From: DASUAO01 sp035763745
GTDB taxonomy: Bacteria; Actinomycetota; Acidimicrobiia; IMCC26256; PALSA-555
Length of the DNA: 61,717 bases
Reading direction: 5' to 3'
NCBI GenBank assembly: GCA_035763745.1
Contig: DASUAO010000039.1
Span: 1-61,717 of the forward strand
The position numbers and the translations under genes were made by a program. The notes under the pieces were generated by a model. That model searched no databases, was not told the DNA's origin, and was given only the letters and a program-made list of their open reading frames with translations. This document shows positions 25,386 to 34,035 of this stretch, in pieces. The first letter of the stretch is position 1, and every line of letters begins with the position of its first letter.

Positions 25386-26469
25386 CCTCGGCGCGCCGCT
25401 TCTCGAGCGTCGAGAGCGCGTCGCGGAAGCTCGCCGCGAACGACGCGACGCCTTCCCGCTCGAGGGTCGCGGTGACGTCGTCGAAGTCGACGCCGGCCGC
25501 GTCGAGGTCGCGCATGACGGCTGCCGCGCCGTCGACGTCGGCTGCAACGGTGTCGGCGGCGAGAGTCGCTTCACCGTTGTGCAGCGCGTCGATCGACGCC
25601 GGCGCGAGCGTGTTGACCGTGTCGGGGCCGATGAGCTCGTCGACGTAGAGCGTGGACGGGTAGGCCGGATTCTTGGTCGAGGTCGAGGCCCACAGGGGAC
25701 GCTGGAGCGTCGCCCCGCGGGACGCGAGCGCGGCCCACCGGTCCCCGGCGAAACGCTCCCGGAACAGCTGGTACGCGAGCTTGGCGTTCGCGACCGCAGC
25801 CTTGCCCCGGAGCGGGCTCGGCTCCGGGAGCCGATGGTCGGTCTCGGTGTCGACCCGACTGACGAAGAACGACGCGACCGACGCGACGGACGCGGGATCG
25901 CCCCCGTCGGCCACCAGCTGCTCGAGCCCGGCGAGATACGCATCGATCACCGCGTCGTGGCGGGCGAGCGAGAAGATCAAGGTCACGTTGGTGTTGATCC
26001 CCGCTGCGATGTTGGCGGTGATCGCGGGCAACCCCTCGATCGTCGCCGGGATCTTGATCATCACGTTCGGACGCCCGAGGTGCTCGAACAGCGACGCGGC
26101 CTGCGTGATCGTCGCGTCGGTGTCGTGTGCGAGCTCTGGAGAGACCTCGATCGAGACGAAGCCGTCGGCGCCGCCGCTGGAGTCGTAGAGGCCCCGGAGG
26201 AGGTCGGCGGCGGTCGCGACGTCGTCGAGGACCAGCTGCCAGTACGAGTCCTCGATCGAGAGCCCGTCGGCGGCACACGCGGCGAGCTGCGCGTCGTAGC
26301 CCTCGCCGGCGGCCATGGCCTTCTCGAAGATGGTGGGGTTCGAGGTGACCCCGCGGATCCCGTCGTCGGAGATGAGCCGCGCGAGGCCGCCGCCGTGCAG
26401 CAGTGAGCGGGCGAGGTTGTCGTACCAGGGGCTCTGGCCGAAGTCGTGCAGGCGAGCGATGTCGCTCAT
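25378..26469 (-). CDS. tal: Transaldolase
   Basis: 363 residues, matching the actinobacterial transaldolase (TalB subfamily with long C-terminus). GVTSNPTIFEKAM and the Schiff-base Lys in NVMIKIPAT are present, with NVTLIFSLARHDAVIDAYLAGLE after it. Interconverts sedoheptulose-7-P plus glyceraldehyde-3-P with erythrose-4-P plus fructose-6-P. Its ATG overlaps the transketolase stop by four bases, so the two are cotranslated. Confidence 0.95.
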   Translation of the reverse strand: MSDIARLHDFGQSPWYDNLARSLLHGGGLARLISDDGIRGVTSNPTIFEKAMAAGEGYDAQLAACAADGLSIEDSYWQLVLDDVATAADLLRGLYDSSGGADGFVSIEVSPELAHDTDATITQAASLFEHLGRPNVMIKIPATIEGLPAITANIAAGINTNVTLIFSLARHDAVIDAYLAGLEQLVADGGDPASVASVASFFVSRVDTETDHRLPEPSPLRGKAAVANAKLAYQLFRERFAGDRWAALASRGATLQRPLWASTSTKNPAYPSTLYVDELIGPDTVNTLAPASIDALHNGEATLAADTVAADVDGAAAVMRDLDAAGVDFDDVTATLEREGVASFAASFRDALSTLEKRRAEVS

Positions 26470-28520
26470 GCGGAGCCTTCCCGATCTGGGCGCTGGTCGA
26501 GTGCGAGCAGTGCTCGTGCTCGCGCGACGACGTGCTCGGCGGTGAAGCCGAGCTCGGCCATCGCGACGGGGCCGGGCGCCGACGTGCCGAAGTGGTCGAG
26601 CCCGATCGTGTCGTCGGCGTAGCGTTCCCACCCGAGGGTGCTCCCGGCTTCGACGGCGATCGTGGGGACACCGGGGGGCAGGACGGCATCGCGGTATTCG
26701 TCGGGCTGCGCGGCGAACAGGTCCCACGACGGCATCGAGACCACGCGGGCGCGCACCCCGTCGGCGGCGAGGGTCGCGTGCGCCTCGACGCAGAGCTGGA
26801 CCTCCGAGCCGGTCCCGATCAGCACGAGGTCGGGCCCGGGGCCTCCGTCCGCCGCGTCCTCGTCGACCAGGACGTACGCCCCTGCGGGTACGCCGATCGA
26901 CGCGCGCTCGGCGGTCCCCTCGAGGACGGGGAGCCCCTGGCGGGTGAGGATCAGCGCGGTGGGGCCGACGCCGTCGATGTGGACGCGCCACGCCTGCGCG
27001 ACCTCGTTCGCGTCGGCGGGACGGATGAGTCGCAGCGACGGCATCGCGCGCAGCGACGCGAGCTGCTCGACCGGTTGGTGGGTCGGTCCGTCCTCGCCGA
27101 CGCCGATCGAGTCGTGCGACCACACGAACGCCGTCTTGTAACCCGACAGTGCCGCCAACCGAGGCGCGGCGCGCATGTAGTCGGAGAACACGAAGAACGT
27201 CCCACCGACCGGGAGCATCCCGCTGACGGCCATGCCGTTCATGATCGAGCCCATGCCGTGCTCGCGGACACCCCAGTGGATCTGTCGGCCCCCGAATCGG
27301 TGTGGCGCGACCACCTCGGCGTCGGCGAGCTGGGTCCCGGTGTTCCCGGTGAGGTCGGCGCCGCCCGCGAGGATCCCCGGGACGACGTCGAGCACCGCGT
27401 CGAGGACCTTCGCGCAGGCGGCGCGGGTCGCGAGCTTGTCGCCGGCTTCCCAGGACGGGAGCTTCGCTTCCCACCCCGGGAGTCCGCGTTGCTCGATGCA
27501 GGCGCTGTACGACGCGGCGAGATCGGGCTCGGTCGTTCGGAACGCGTCGCGGCGGCGCTCCCATTCGGCTCGCTCGTCGCGCCCGCGGGCCCCCGACTCG
27601 CGGTACATCGCCAGCACGTCGTCGGGGACGAAGAACTGCTCGTCGACGGGGAGGCCGAGGATTGCCTTCACCGCGCGGATCTCGTCGTCGCCGAGCGGGT
27701 TGCCGTGCGCGTGGGCGGTGTCGGTGTACTGCGGTGACGGCCAACCGATGTGGCTGCGCAGCACCACGAGGCTCGGACGCCCGGTCTCGGCCATCGCCTC
27801 CCGGATCCCGGCCTCGATCGCGTCGAGGTCGTTCGCGACCTCACCGACCTCCACGATGTGCCAGCCGTACCCCTCGAAGCGCTTGCGGGGGTCATCGCTG
27901 TAGGAGAGCTCGGTGGGGCCGTCGATCGTGATGTGGTTGTCGTCGTAGACGACGGCCAGCCGTCCGAGGCCGAGGTGGCCCGCGAGCGAGGCTGCCTCAT
28001 GGCTCACGCCCTCCTGGAGGCATCCGTCACTCGCGATCGCGAACACGCGGTGGTCGCAGACCTCGGGCCCGAAGCGGTCGCGGAGGTTTGCCTCGGCCAG
28101 CGCCATCCCGACACCGTTCGCGAAGCCCTGTCCGAGCGGTCCCGTCGTGACCTCGACGCCCGCCGTGTGGCCGTGCTCCGGGTGGCCGGGGGTCTTCGAG
28201 CCCCATTGGCGGAAGGCGCGCAGGTCGTCGAGCTCGAGCCCGAAGCCGGTGAGGAAGAGGAGCGAGTACAGCAGCATCGAGGCGTGGCCGTTCTCCAGCA
28301 CGAAGCGGTCCCGGTCGGGCCAGTCGGGCGAGGCCGCGTCGTACCGGAGGATGCGGGTGAAGAGGACATGCGCCAGGGGAGCGAGGGCCATCGGGGTGCC
28401 GGGGTGCCCGGAGTTGGCCTGTTGCACGCCGTCCATCGAGAGCCCGCGGATGACGTCGATCCCCAGCTGCTCGAGGTCGGTCGCTCGCTCGCCGGGTGCG
28501 GTGGCCTGTGTCCTCGACAA
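26466..28520 (-). CDS. tkt: Transketolase
   Basis: 684 residues. TPP motif IASDGCLQEGVSHEAASLAG with downstream VVYDDNHITIDG; N-terminal GHPGTPMALAPLAHVLF; pyrimidine-domain FFVFSDYMRAAPRLAAL and C-terminal MPSWDLFAAQ. Transfers two-carbon units in the non-oxidative pentose phosphate pathway. TTG start, with GAGGGA about five bases upstream. The region in front of it carries two tandem-repeat arrays. Cotranscribed with tal. Confidence 0.95.
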   Translation of the reverse strand: MSRTQATAPGERATDLEQLGIDVIRGLSMDGVQQANSGHPGTPMALAPLAHVLFTRILRYDAASPDWPDRDRFVLENGHASMLLYSLLFLTGFGLELDDLRAFRQWGSKTPGHPEHGHTAGVEVTTGPLGQGFANGVGMALAEANLRDRFGPEVCDHRVFAIASDGCLQEGVSHEAASLAGHLGLGRLAVVYDDNHITIDGPTELSYSDDPRKRFEGYGWHIVEVGEVANDLDAIEAGIREAMAETGRPSLVVLRSHIGWPSPQYTDTAHAHGNPLGDDEIRAVKAILGLPVDEQFFVPDDVLAMYRESGARGRDERAEWERRRDAFRTTEPDLAASYSACIEQRGLPGWEAKLPSWEAGDKLATRAACAKVLDAVLDVVPGILAGGADLTGNTGTQLADAEVVAPHRFGGRQIHWGVREHGMGSIMNGMAVSGMLPVGGTFFVFSDYMRAAPRLAALSGYKTAFVWSHDSIGVGEDGPTHQPVEQLASLRAMPSLRLIRPADANEVAQAWRVHIDGVGPTALILTRQGLPVLEGTAERASIGVPAGAYVLVDEDAADGGPGPDLVLIGTGSEVQLCVEAHATLAADGVRARVVSMPSWDLFAAQPDEYRDAVLPPGVPTIAVEAGSTLGWERYADDTIGLDHFGTSAPGPVAMAELGFTAEHVVARARALLALDQRPDREGSA

Positions 28521-28531
28521 CGTGGTCCCTC

Positions 28532-28585
28532 TTTCTCTCGTGCGCCGGCTGGTTTCTCTCGTGCGCCGGCTGGTCTCTCGTGCGC
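28532..28585. repeat. 21-bp tandem repeat, 2.5 copies, upstream of tkt
   Basis: Two exact copies of a 21-bp unit (28532-28552, 28553-28573) plus the first 12 bases of a third with one T missing. It sits 12 bases upstream of the tkt start codon, so it would be in the tkt leader or promoter. Confidence 0.85.
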
Positions 28586-28618
28586 GCTCGTCGCCTCCAC
28601 CTTCGCGCGGACGACACC

Positions 28619-28660
28619 CCGGCCGTCGACACCCGGCCGTCGACGTCCGGCCGTGCGCAC
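28619..28660. repeat. 14-bp tandem repeat, 3 units
   Basis: Three consecutive 14-bp units each beginning CCGGCCGT; units one and two differ at the last two bases and unit three is more diverged. Contains GTCGAC palindromes. Lies in the tkt upstream region. Confidence 0.75.
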
Positions 28661-28695
28661 GGCGCGCGGACCGGCCCGGATCGACCCCGATCAGA

Positions 28696-29832
28696 TCAGG
28701 TGAACAGGGCCAGGCTGGCGGTGAACCCGTGGACGAAGTTCCGTCCGCCGACCGGTCCGACCTCGCCCGCGCAGAAGCCTCCGGCCAGCGGGATCGGACC
28801 GAGCAGCTCGGCGATCACGCCGGCGTCGTGGTCGGGCGTCCCGAACAGACCCCGGCCCCGTCCGTTGCAGGTGAAGAGAAGGGCGCCCTCGCCGTCTCGG
28901 CCGGCGAGGAGGGCACGGAGGTCCTCGTCGGCCGACACGGCGTCGCGCACCTGGAACTGGACCGTCTGGCCGATCTCGACCGTGTCGCCGACCGCGAGGG
29001 CGCCCGTGTCGCGGTCGAGGCCCATGACGTTGCGGATCAAGAAGTCGCCGCGAGCGAACTCGTCCTGCTGCTCGTCGACGACGATGCCGAGCTGCAGTCC
29101 GTGCTGGAGGAGCGCGCGATCCTCGTCGCTCGCCGTTGCCGCGAGCTCCTGGAGTCGCTCGACGGCGGGGCGTCCACCGAGCTCGTCGACGAAGCGCCCA
29201 TGCGTGCTGGTCGCGACGAAGGGCGTCCCGACGGGGCGGCAACCCTGGGACACGACCGGCTCCACCGAAGCGCCGCGGAGGAACACGCCGACGGCGCCTT
29301 CTGCGATCACGGTCTCGTCGGCGACGAGCCTGTTCGTCCCGGGCCGGGGTCCGGCCGATGCCATGCCGCCGATGACCGCGAGCTCCGGGCGATCGTCGTG
29401 GAGGCGACGGAGGAACGTGTCGATGGGGAAGGAGAACGGGTCGGCGAACAGCAGGAGCGTCTCCGGGTCGCCGATGAGGTCGGGCCAGCCCGAGATCGTC
29501 ATCCCGTCAGGGGTGTCGACCGCCCGGAGGGCCGCCGGCGTCACCGTCGCGTCGGGGAGCGATGCGGCGAACACCGCGGCCGCGGGACCGTCCTCGACCT
29601 CGTGGCCCCCGCCGACGACCCCGCTCGTGGTCACGGCGACGAGCACGCGCGGATCGAGCAGGTTGCGCATCGCGTGGACCATGTCGTCGAGCGCGCCCAC
29701 GAAGTGCGACGACACGAAGCACACGACCAGATCGGGATCGCCGTCGAGCCGGTCGAGCATCTCACCCGCGGTCTCGCCCACGGCGTGGGCCGGCACGGGG
29801 TGCATCGACATCGCGGATGCGAACGCAGCCAT
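28696..29832 (-). CDS. FIST-domain protein (FIST N + C)
   Basis: 378 residues. The N-terminal half DPDLVVCFVSSHFVGALDDM...VAVTTSGVVGGGHEVE and LAVIGGMASAGPRPG matches the FIST N domain; the C-terminal half includes VLGDTVEIGQTVQFQVRDA-like text (DTVEIGQTVQFQVRDAVSADEDL) and ALLFTCNGRGRGLFGTPDHDAGVI, the hallmark of FIST_C. FIST proteins are proposed small-ligand (amino acid) sensors, usually fused to signalling domains; this one is stand-alone. TAGGTT, beginning with the nagA stop codon, lies eight bases before its ATG. Confidence 0.87.
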   Translation of the reverse strand: MAAFASAMSMHPVPAHAVGETAGEMLDRLDGDPDLVVCFVSSHFVGALDDMVHAMRNLLDPRVLVAVTTSGVVGGGHEVEDGPAAAVFAASLPDATVTPAALRAVDTPDGMTISGWPDLIGDPETLLLFADPFSFPIDTFLRRLHDDRPELAVIGGMASAGPRPGTNRLVADETVIAEGAVGVFLRGASVEPVVSQGCRPVGTPFVATSTHGRFVDELGGRPAVERLQELAATASDEDRALLQHGLQLGIVVDEQQDEFARGDFLIRNVMGLDRDTGALAVGDTVEIGQTVQFQVRDAVSADEDLRALLAGRDGEGALLFTCNGRGRGLFGTPDHDAGVIAELLGPIPLAGGFCAGEVGPVGGRNFVHGFTASLALFT

Positions 29833-29840
29833 CCGTCGTG

Positions 29841-29846
29841 AACCTA
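29841..29846 (-). promoter_or_regulatory. -10-like TAGGTT sharing the nagA stop codon
   Basis: TAGGTT on the minus strand, eight bases before the FIST ATG; its TAG (29846-29844) is the nagA stop. Confidence 0.35.
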
Positions 29847-30968
29847 CTGCTGTTCGTGGACGGGACGACCCGCCACCCACACCGCACGGACACCGAAGGA
29901 TCTGGGATCGAGCGCGACGACGTCGGCGCGGGCGCCGGGGTCGAGCCGGCCTCGGTCGTCCTCGCCGACGAGCGCAGCGGGGATCCTCGTCGCCGCCTCG
30001 ATCGCGCGGGCCGGTGCGATGCCGACCCGCACCGCGGCCGCGACCGCGGCGTCGAGCAGGGCAGTGGCTCCCGCGAGCGTGCCGTCGATCCGGTACGCCG
30101 CGCCATCGCGGGCGACCACGGCTCCTCCGGTCGCGACGCTGTCGCTGACGAGCGCGAGGTCGGGACGTCGCGCGAACGCGAGCCGGATGAGCGCGGGGTG
30201 GACGTGCACGAGGTCCGCGATCAGCGTCGGGGTCAGACGCTCGTCGTCGAGCGCCGCACCGGCGAGGCCCGGCTCCCGTTGGTGCAGGGCGCCCATCGCG
30301 TTGAAGAGGTGCGTCGCGACGGTGGCGCCCGCGTCGGCGGCGGCGCGACACCGGTCGTAGGCGGCGGTCGAGTGCCCGAGCGCGACGGTGACGCCGGCCG
30401 CGACGAGGAAGCGGATGGTTGCCGACGAGGGGTCGGCCTCGGGGGCGAGCGTGACCATGCGGACCAGGCCGGGATGGCTCGCCAGCAGGTCGCCGAGCCA
30501 CGACGCGTCCGCCGGAGCAAGGTGGCCCGGGTCGTGGGCGCCCGGTGCGTCTCCGAGGAAGGGACCCTCGAGGTGCACGCCGAGGCAGTCGGAGGCCGCC
30601 GGTCCAGGCGCGTCGCGCATCTCGGTCGCCACGGCCAGCGGCGCGTCGTAGCGCTCGCGGCTCGCGCTGACGAGCGTCGCGCAGTAGGAGGTGACGCCGT
30701 GCCCGGCGAGCGTGTCCGCTGCACGACGCCACCCCGGTCGATCCGCATCGGCGAAGTCGTCGGATCCGACGCCGTTGCACTGCAGGTCGACGTAGCCGGG
30801 CGCGAGCACGCAGGCACCGAGGTCGGTGGCCCCGCGCGGAGGAGCACCCCGCCCGACGTCGACGACGACGCCCTCGTCGAACGCGACCCAACCGGGCCCG
30901 AGCGCGTCGCCGGCACCCACCGGTCCGCCCGGACGGCAGACGGCACCTGCGGCGAGGACGTCCGTCAC
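29844..30968 (-). CDS. nagA: N-acetylglucosamine-6-phosphate deacetylase
   Basis: 374-residue amidohydrolase that deacetylates GlcNAc-6-P in amino-sugar recycling. Visible landmarks: VDLQCNGVGSDDF near the N-terminal metal region, HLEGPFLGDAPGAHDP with the metal Glu, VALGHSTAAYD, THLFNAMGALHQREPG and LVSDSVATGG with the catalytic Asp. GRLDPGARADVVALDP closes the beta-sandwich domain. Start overlaps the glycosyltransferase stop by four bases. No NagB is nearby. Confidence 0.92.
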   Translation of the reverse strand: MTDVLAAGAVCRPGGPVGAGDALGPGWVAFDEGVVVDVGRGAPPRGATDLGACVLAPGYVDLQCNGVGSDDFADADRPGWRRAADTLAGHGVTSYCATLVSASRERYDAPLAVATEMRDAPGPAASDCLGVHLEGPFLGDAPGAHDPGHLAPADASWLGDLLASHPGLVRMVTLAPEADPSSATIRFLVAAGVTVALGHSTAAYDRCRAAADAGATVATHLFNAMGALHQREPGLAGAALDDERLTPTLIADLVHVHPALIRLAFARRPDLALVSDSVATGGAVVARDGAAYRIDGTLAGATALLDAAVAAAVRVGIAPARAIEAATRIPAALVGEDDRGRLDPGARADVVALDPRSFGVRAVWVAGRPVHEQQ

Positions 30969-31678
30969 CGGGTCCGGAGCTCGCGCCGCATCGCGATGCG
31001 GAGCGCCACGAGTCCCATCAGGGTCCGTGGGACACGACGGACGATCGACGTCCGCGACGGTCGTCGCTCGGTGACCGTCACGGGGATCTCGTCGACCCCG
31101 AGCGCCCCTCGCTCGGCGCGGATCACCAGCTCGGTGTCGAACAGGTCACGATCGAAGCGACAGGCCGCGACGAGCGGGCTCACCGCCGCGCGGCGCATCG
31201 CCTTCATGCCGTGCGTGTCCGAGACCCGGAGCCGGAAGAGCCCGCGGAGGAGCGTCGCGAACCCCCAGGTGACGACGCGCCGCGCCCACGCGCGCTGGTC
31301 GTCGGCCCCGGGCGCACGTTTCGACCCGACGACCACTGCGGGTCCACCGTCGGACCGGGTGCGCGCGACCGCGCGGTCGAGGAACCCCAGGTCGTAGTAG
31401 TCGACGTCGAAGTTCACGACCACGTCCCCTGTCGCGGCCAGGAGACCAGCCCGCAGCGCGGCGCCGTAGTCGGCGTCGGCGAGCTGCAGCATCCGCACCG
31501 ACGGTTCGTCGGCGGCGAGGGAGCGCGCGATCGCCGCAGTGCGATCGCGCGAGCCGTTCTCCACCACGACGACCTCGAACTCCTCGGCTCGAGCGCGCAT
31601 CCCGGCGACGATCTCGCCGACCGTGTCGGCGAGCAGCTCCTCCTCGTTGTGGGCGGGGAGGACGATCGAGAGGCTCAC
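30965..31678 (-). CDS. Family 2 glycosyltransferase
   Basis: 237 residues starting VSLSIVLPAHNEEELL, the standard GT2 N-terminus, so GTG at 31678 is preferred over longer in-frame options. Nucleotide-sugar strand VVVENGSRDRTAAIA, DXD-like NFDVDYYD and C-terminal acceptor region DTHGMKAM are present. Dolichol-phosphate-sugar-synthase-like; no membrane extension, though ARRVVTWGFATLLRGLF and TLMGLVALRIAMRR are hydrophobic. Its start codon overlaps the stop of a 21-codon upstream ORF (GTGA), so expression may be coupled to it. Acceptor unknown. Confidence 0.85.
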   Translation of the reverse strand: MSLSIVLPAHNEEELLADTVGEIVAGMRARAEEFEVVVVENGSRDRTAAIARSLAADEPSVRMLQLADADYGAALRAGLLAATGDVVVNFDVDYYDLGFLDRAVARTRSDGGPAVVVGSKRAPGADDQRAWARRVVTWGFATLLRGLFRLRVSDTHGMKAMRRAAVSPLVAACRFDRDLFDTELVIRAERGALGVDEIPVTVTERRPSRTSIVRRVPRTLMGLVALRIAMRRELRTR

Positions 31679-31740
31679 CGTGCCGGTCGGGGGCAGCAGG
31701 ACCGCGTTCGGGCACGTCGCGAGCAGGTGGTTCGGGACAC
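31675..31740 (-). CDS. Candidate leaderless 21-residue upstream ORF with Cys
   Basis: GTG at 31740 lies exactly six bases after TACTCT, as at the start of many genes in this window. The frame codes for 21 residues, basic and with Cys at positions 6, 15 and 16 (VSRTTCSRRARTRSCCPRPA), and ends in a TGA that overlaps the GTG of the glycosyltransferase. It may be a leader peptide that tunes translation of the next gene. Short length leaves real doubt. Confidence 0.4.
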   Translation of the reverse strand: MSRTTCSRRARTRSCCPRPAR

Positions 31741-31746
31741 GACGGT

Positions 31747-31752
31747 AGAGTA
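31747..31752 (-). promoter_or_regulatory. -10 box TACTCT for the upstream ORF
   Basis: TACTCT on the minus strand six bases before GTG 31740; would drive uORF, glycosyltransferase and nagA. Confidence 0.4.
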
Positions 31753-31811
31753 CGGCGCCCACGAGCCGAGCACGCGTCCGGGGCACCGACGCGTCGCAGG
31801 ACAGGAGTGAC

Positions 31812-33377
31812 GTGCCAGACATCTTGGCGGTGCACGCCGAGGCGAACCCTCATGGAACGGCGGTCATCGTCGACGCCGTCGGCGGAGCCACGCCATCGGC
31901 GACGACCTTCGGCGAGCTGAACGCGACGGTCAACCGCCTCGCCCACGCCCTGGCGTCGCTCGGCGTCGCTCGGGGCGAACGCATGGTGTGGTGCGGCCCG
32001 AACTCGCTCGAGGTGCTCGCGGTCCTGCATGCGGCCCGGAAGGCGGGGCTGACCGCCGTCCCGCTCTCGTACCGGTTCACGGCCGACGAGATGGCGTACG
32101 TGGTCGACAACTCCGACGCGACGCTCGTCGTCGTCGACGCCGAGCAGGCCCCGCTCCTCGCGTCGGTGAGCCAGCACCTGCCGAAGGTCCGGAACTTCGT
32201 CGTCTTCGGAGGCGACGCCCCGCCCGGGTTCCTCGGCTGGGACGACCTGCTCCGCAACCAGCCGGAGACCGAACCGCCCGACACGACCGACGAGAGCGCC
32301 GGCTCGTCGATGATCTACACGTCGGGAACGACCGGGAAGCCCAAGGGCGCCCTGCGCACCACCACCGACCCGGAGACGGTCTTCGCGCTGCTCGGCGAGC
32401 TGCGCCTCCAGATGGGCGCCGAGGTCCACCTGACGACAGGGCCGCTGTACCACTCGGGGCCGCTCGCCTTCGCGACGATGAGTCACACGATGGGATGTCC
32501 CGTCATCGTGCTCCGGAAGTTCGACCCGTTGGCGTGGCTGCGCCTCGTCGCCGAGCACGGGGTGACGAACACCTTCTCGGCCCCGACACAGCTCAAGCGC
32601 ATCGTGAGCCTCCCGCCGGGCGAGCTGGCGCGCGCCGATCTGTCGTCGATGCGCTGCCTGATCGCGAACGCGGCACCGGTCCCGTACGCGCTCAAGCAGG
32701 AGATCGTCGAGAAGCTCGGCGACGGCTTTCTCTACGAGGTCTACGGCTCCACCGAGCTCGGTGTCGTCACCGTGCTCCCGCCCGAGGACCAGCTGCGCAA
32801 GCCGGGCTCGTGCGGGAAGACCTACGGGCCGATCGAGGTCCGCATCGTGCGCGACGACGGCGCCGACGCCGACGTCGACGAGCCCGGCGAGCTGTTCATC
32901 CGCACACGTCTGGCGATGGACGGCTACCACCGCAGCTCGGAGCAGCTCTCGGAGCTCGACCGCACCGACGACGACACGCGCGGTTGGAAGTCGGTCGGCG
33001 ACGTCGCGTCGGTCGACGCCGAGGGATACCTCTCGATCCGCGACCGCAAGAAGGACATGATCATCTCCGGAGGCGTGAACATCTACCCGGCGGAGATCGA
33101 AGCCGTGTTGTACGGCCATCCGGCGGTCCTCGACGCCGCCGTGTTCGGGATCCCCGACGACGAGTGGGGCGAGTCGGTGTACGCGATCGTGCAACCCAAG
33201 GCGGGGGAGTCCATCGACACCGACGAGCTCGCGGAGTTCGTCGGGGCCCGACTCGGGGGCTACAAGCGCCCCCGCGGCTACGAGGTGCGCGACGCCCTGC
33301 CCCGCACCGACGCAGGAAAGCTCTTGAAGCGCACGCTGCGCGACGAGTTCTGGGTCGAGCACGACCGGCAGCTCTGA
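31812..33377 (+). CDS. Acyl-CoA synthetase (AMP-forming)
   Basis: 521 residues of the ANL superfamily. P-loop SSMIYTSGTTGKPKGALR, the adenylate motif YEVYGSTELG, the hinge/ribose Asp in GWKSVGDVASVDAEGYLSIRDRKKDMIISGG, and the C-terminal catalytic Lys in LPRTDAGKLLKR. Activates a carboxylic acid to its acyl-CoA. GTG start with AGGAG about five bases upstream (ordinary ribosome-binding site). Followed by two genes for an NDP-forming acyl-CoA synthetase, suggesting a shared role in acid activation or salvage. Confidence 0.93.
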   Translation: MPDILAVHAEANPHGTAVIVDAVGGATPSATTFGELNATVNRLAHALASLGVARGERMVWCGPNSLEVLAVLHAARKAGLTAVPLSYRFTADEMAYVVDNSDATLVVVDAEQAPLLASVSQHLPKVRNFVVFGGDAPPGFLGWDDLLRNQPETEPPDTTDESAGSSMIYTSGTTGKPKGALRTTTDPETVFALLGELRLQMGAEVHLTTGPLYHSGPLAFATMSHTMGCPVIVLRKFDPLAWLRLVAEHGVTNTFSAPTQLKRIVSLPPGELARADLSSMRCLIANAAPVPYALKQEIVEKLGDGFLYEVYGSTELGVVTVLPPEDQLRKPGSCGKTYGPIEVRIVRDDGADADVDEPGELFIRTRLAMDGYHRSSEQLSELDRTDDDTRGWKSVGDVASVDAEGYLSIRDRKKDMIISGGVNIYPAEIEAVLYGHPAVLDAAVFGIPDDEWGESVYAIVQPKAGESIDTDELAEFVGARLGGYKRPRGYEVRDALPRTDAGKLLKRTLRDEFWVEHDRQL

Positions 33378-33387
33378 GGTCCGGCTC

Positions 33388-34035
33388 GTGTCGCGGACGC
33401 TCTCCGAGCCCGAGTCGAAGGCGCTCCTCGCGCAATACGAGATCCCCTGCGTCCCCGACGCGCTGGTGGCCACCGCGGCGGAGGCAGCCGAGGCCGCCGC
33501 GGGGTTCGGCTTCCCGGTCGTCGTGAAGCTGGCCGGGTCCGCGATCGCCCACAAGACCGAGCGAGGCCTCGTGCGGCTCGGGGTCGCCGACGAAGCCGCG
33601 GTGGTGGCCGCGGGGGACGCGCTCCTGGCGGCCGCCAGGCCCGAGGACGGCGACGTCGGGCTCCTCGTCGCACCGATGCTGCGCGCGACCCGTGAGCTCA
33701 TCGCGGGTGTGCACGTCGATCTCCAGTTCGGTCGCTGCGTGATGGTCGGGATCGGTGGAGTGCTCACGGAGGCGCTCGGCGACGTCGCGTTCCGGCTCGT
33801 GCCGCTCAGCGCCGTGGACGCGACCGAGATGCTCGACGACCTCGGGTCCCAAGCCCTCCTCGGCGCGCTCCGCGGTGAGCCCGCCCTCGACCGCGCCGCG
33901 ATGGCACGGGTCCTGCTGGGGCTGTCCCGGCTCGCCGAGGACCGGGACGACGTGTGCAGCGTCGACGTGAACCCGTTGCTGGTCGTCGATGGTGCGCCGG
34001 TGGCGGTCGACGCACTGGTGGAGGTCGCGGAGTGA
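33388..34035 (+). CDS. NDP-forming acyl-CoA synthetase, beta (ATP-grasp) subunit
   Basis: 215 residues. ATP-grasp_5 domain starting SEPESKALLAQYEIPCVPD, with KLAGSAIAHKTERGLVRLGV carrying the His that relays phosphate, and GVHVDLQFGRCVMVGIGG plus VDVNPLLVVDG for metal/nucleotide binding. Reaction: acyl-CoA + NDP + Pi to or from acid + CoA + NTP. The partner alpha subunit follows with a four-base GTGA overlap. Confidence 0.87.
   Translation: MSRTLSEPESKALLAQYEIPCVPDALVATAAEAAEAAAGFGFPVVVKLAGSAIAHKTERGLVRLGVADEAAVVAAGDALLAAARPEDGDVGLLVAPMLRATRELIAGVHVDLQFGRCVMVGIGGVLTEALGDVAFRLVPLSAVDATEMLDDLGSQALLGALRGEPALDRAAMARVLLGLSRLAEDRDDVCSVDVNPLLVVDGAPVAVDALVEVAE

Noticed and set aside
28496..28600. 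Repeated peptide FLSCAGW encoded on the plus strand
   Set aside because: It comes from the 21-bp repeat read in an antisense frame with no start or domain support; treated as non-coding DNA repeat.
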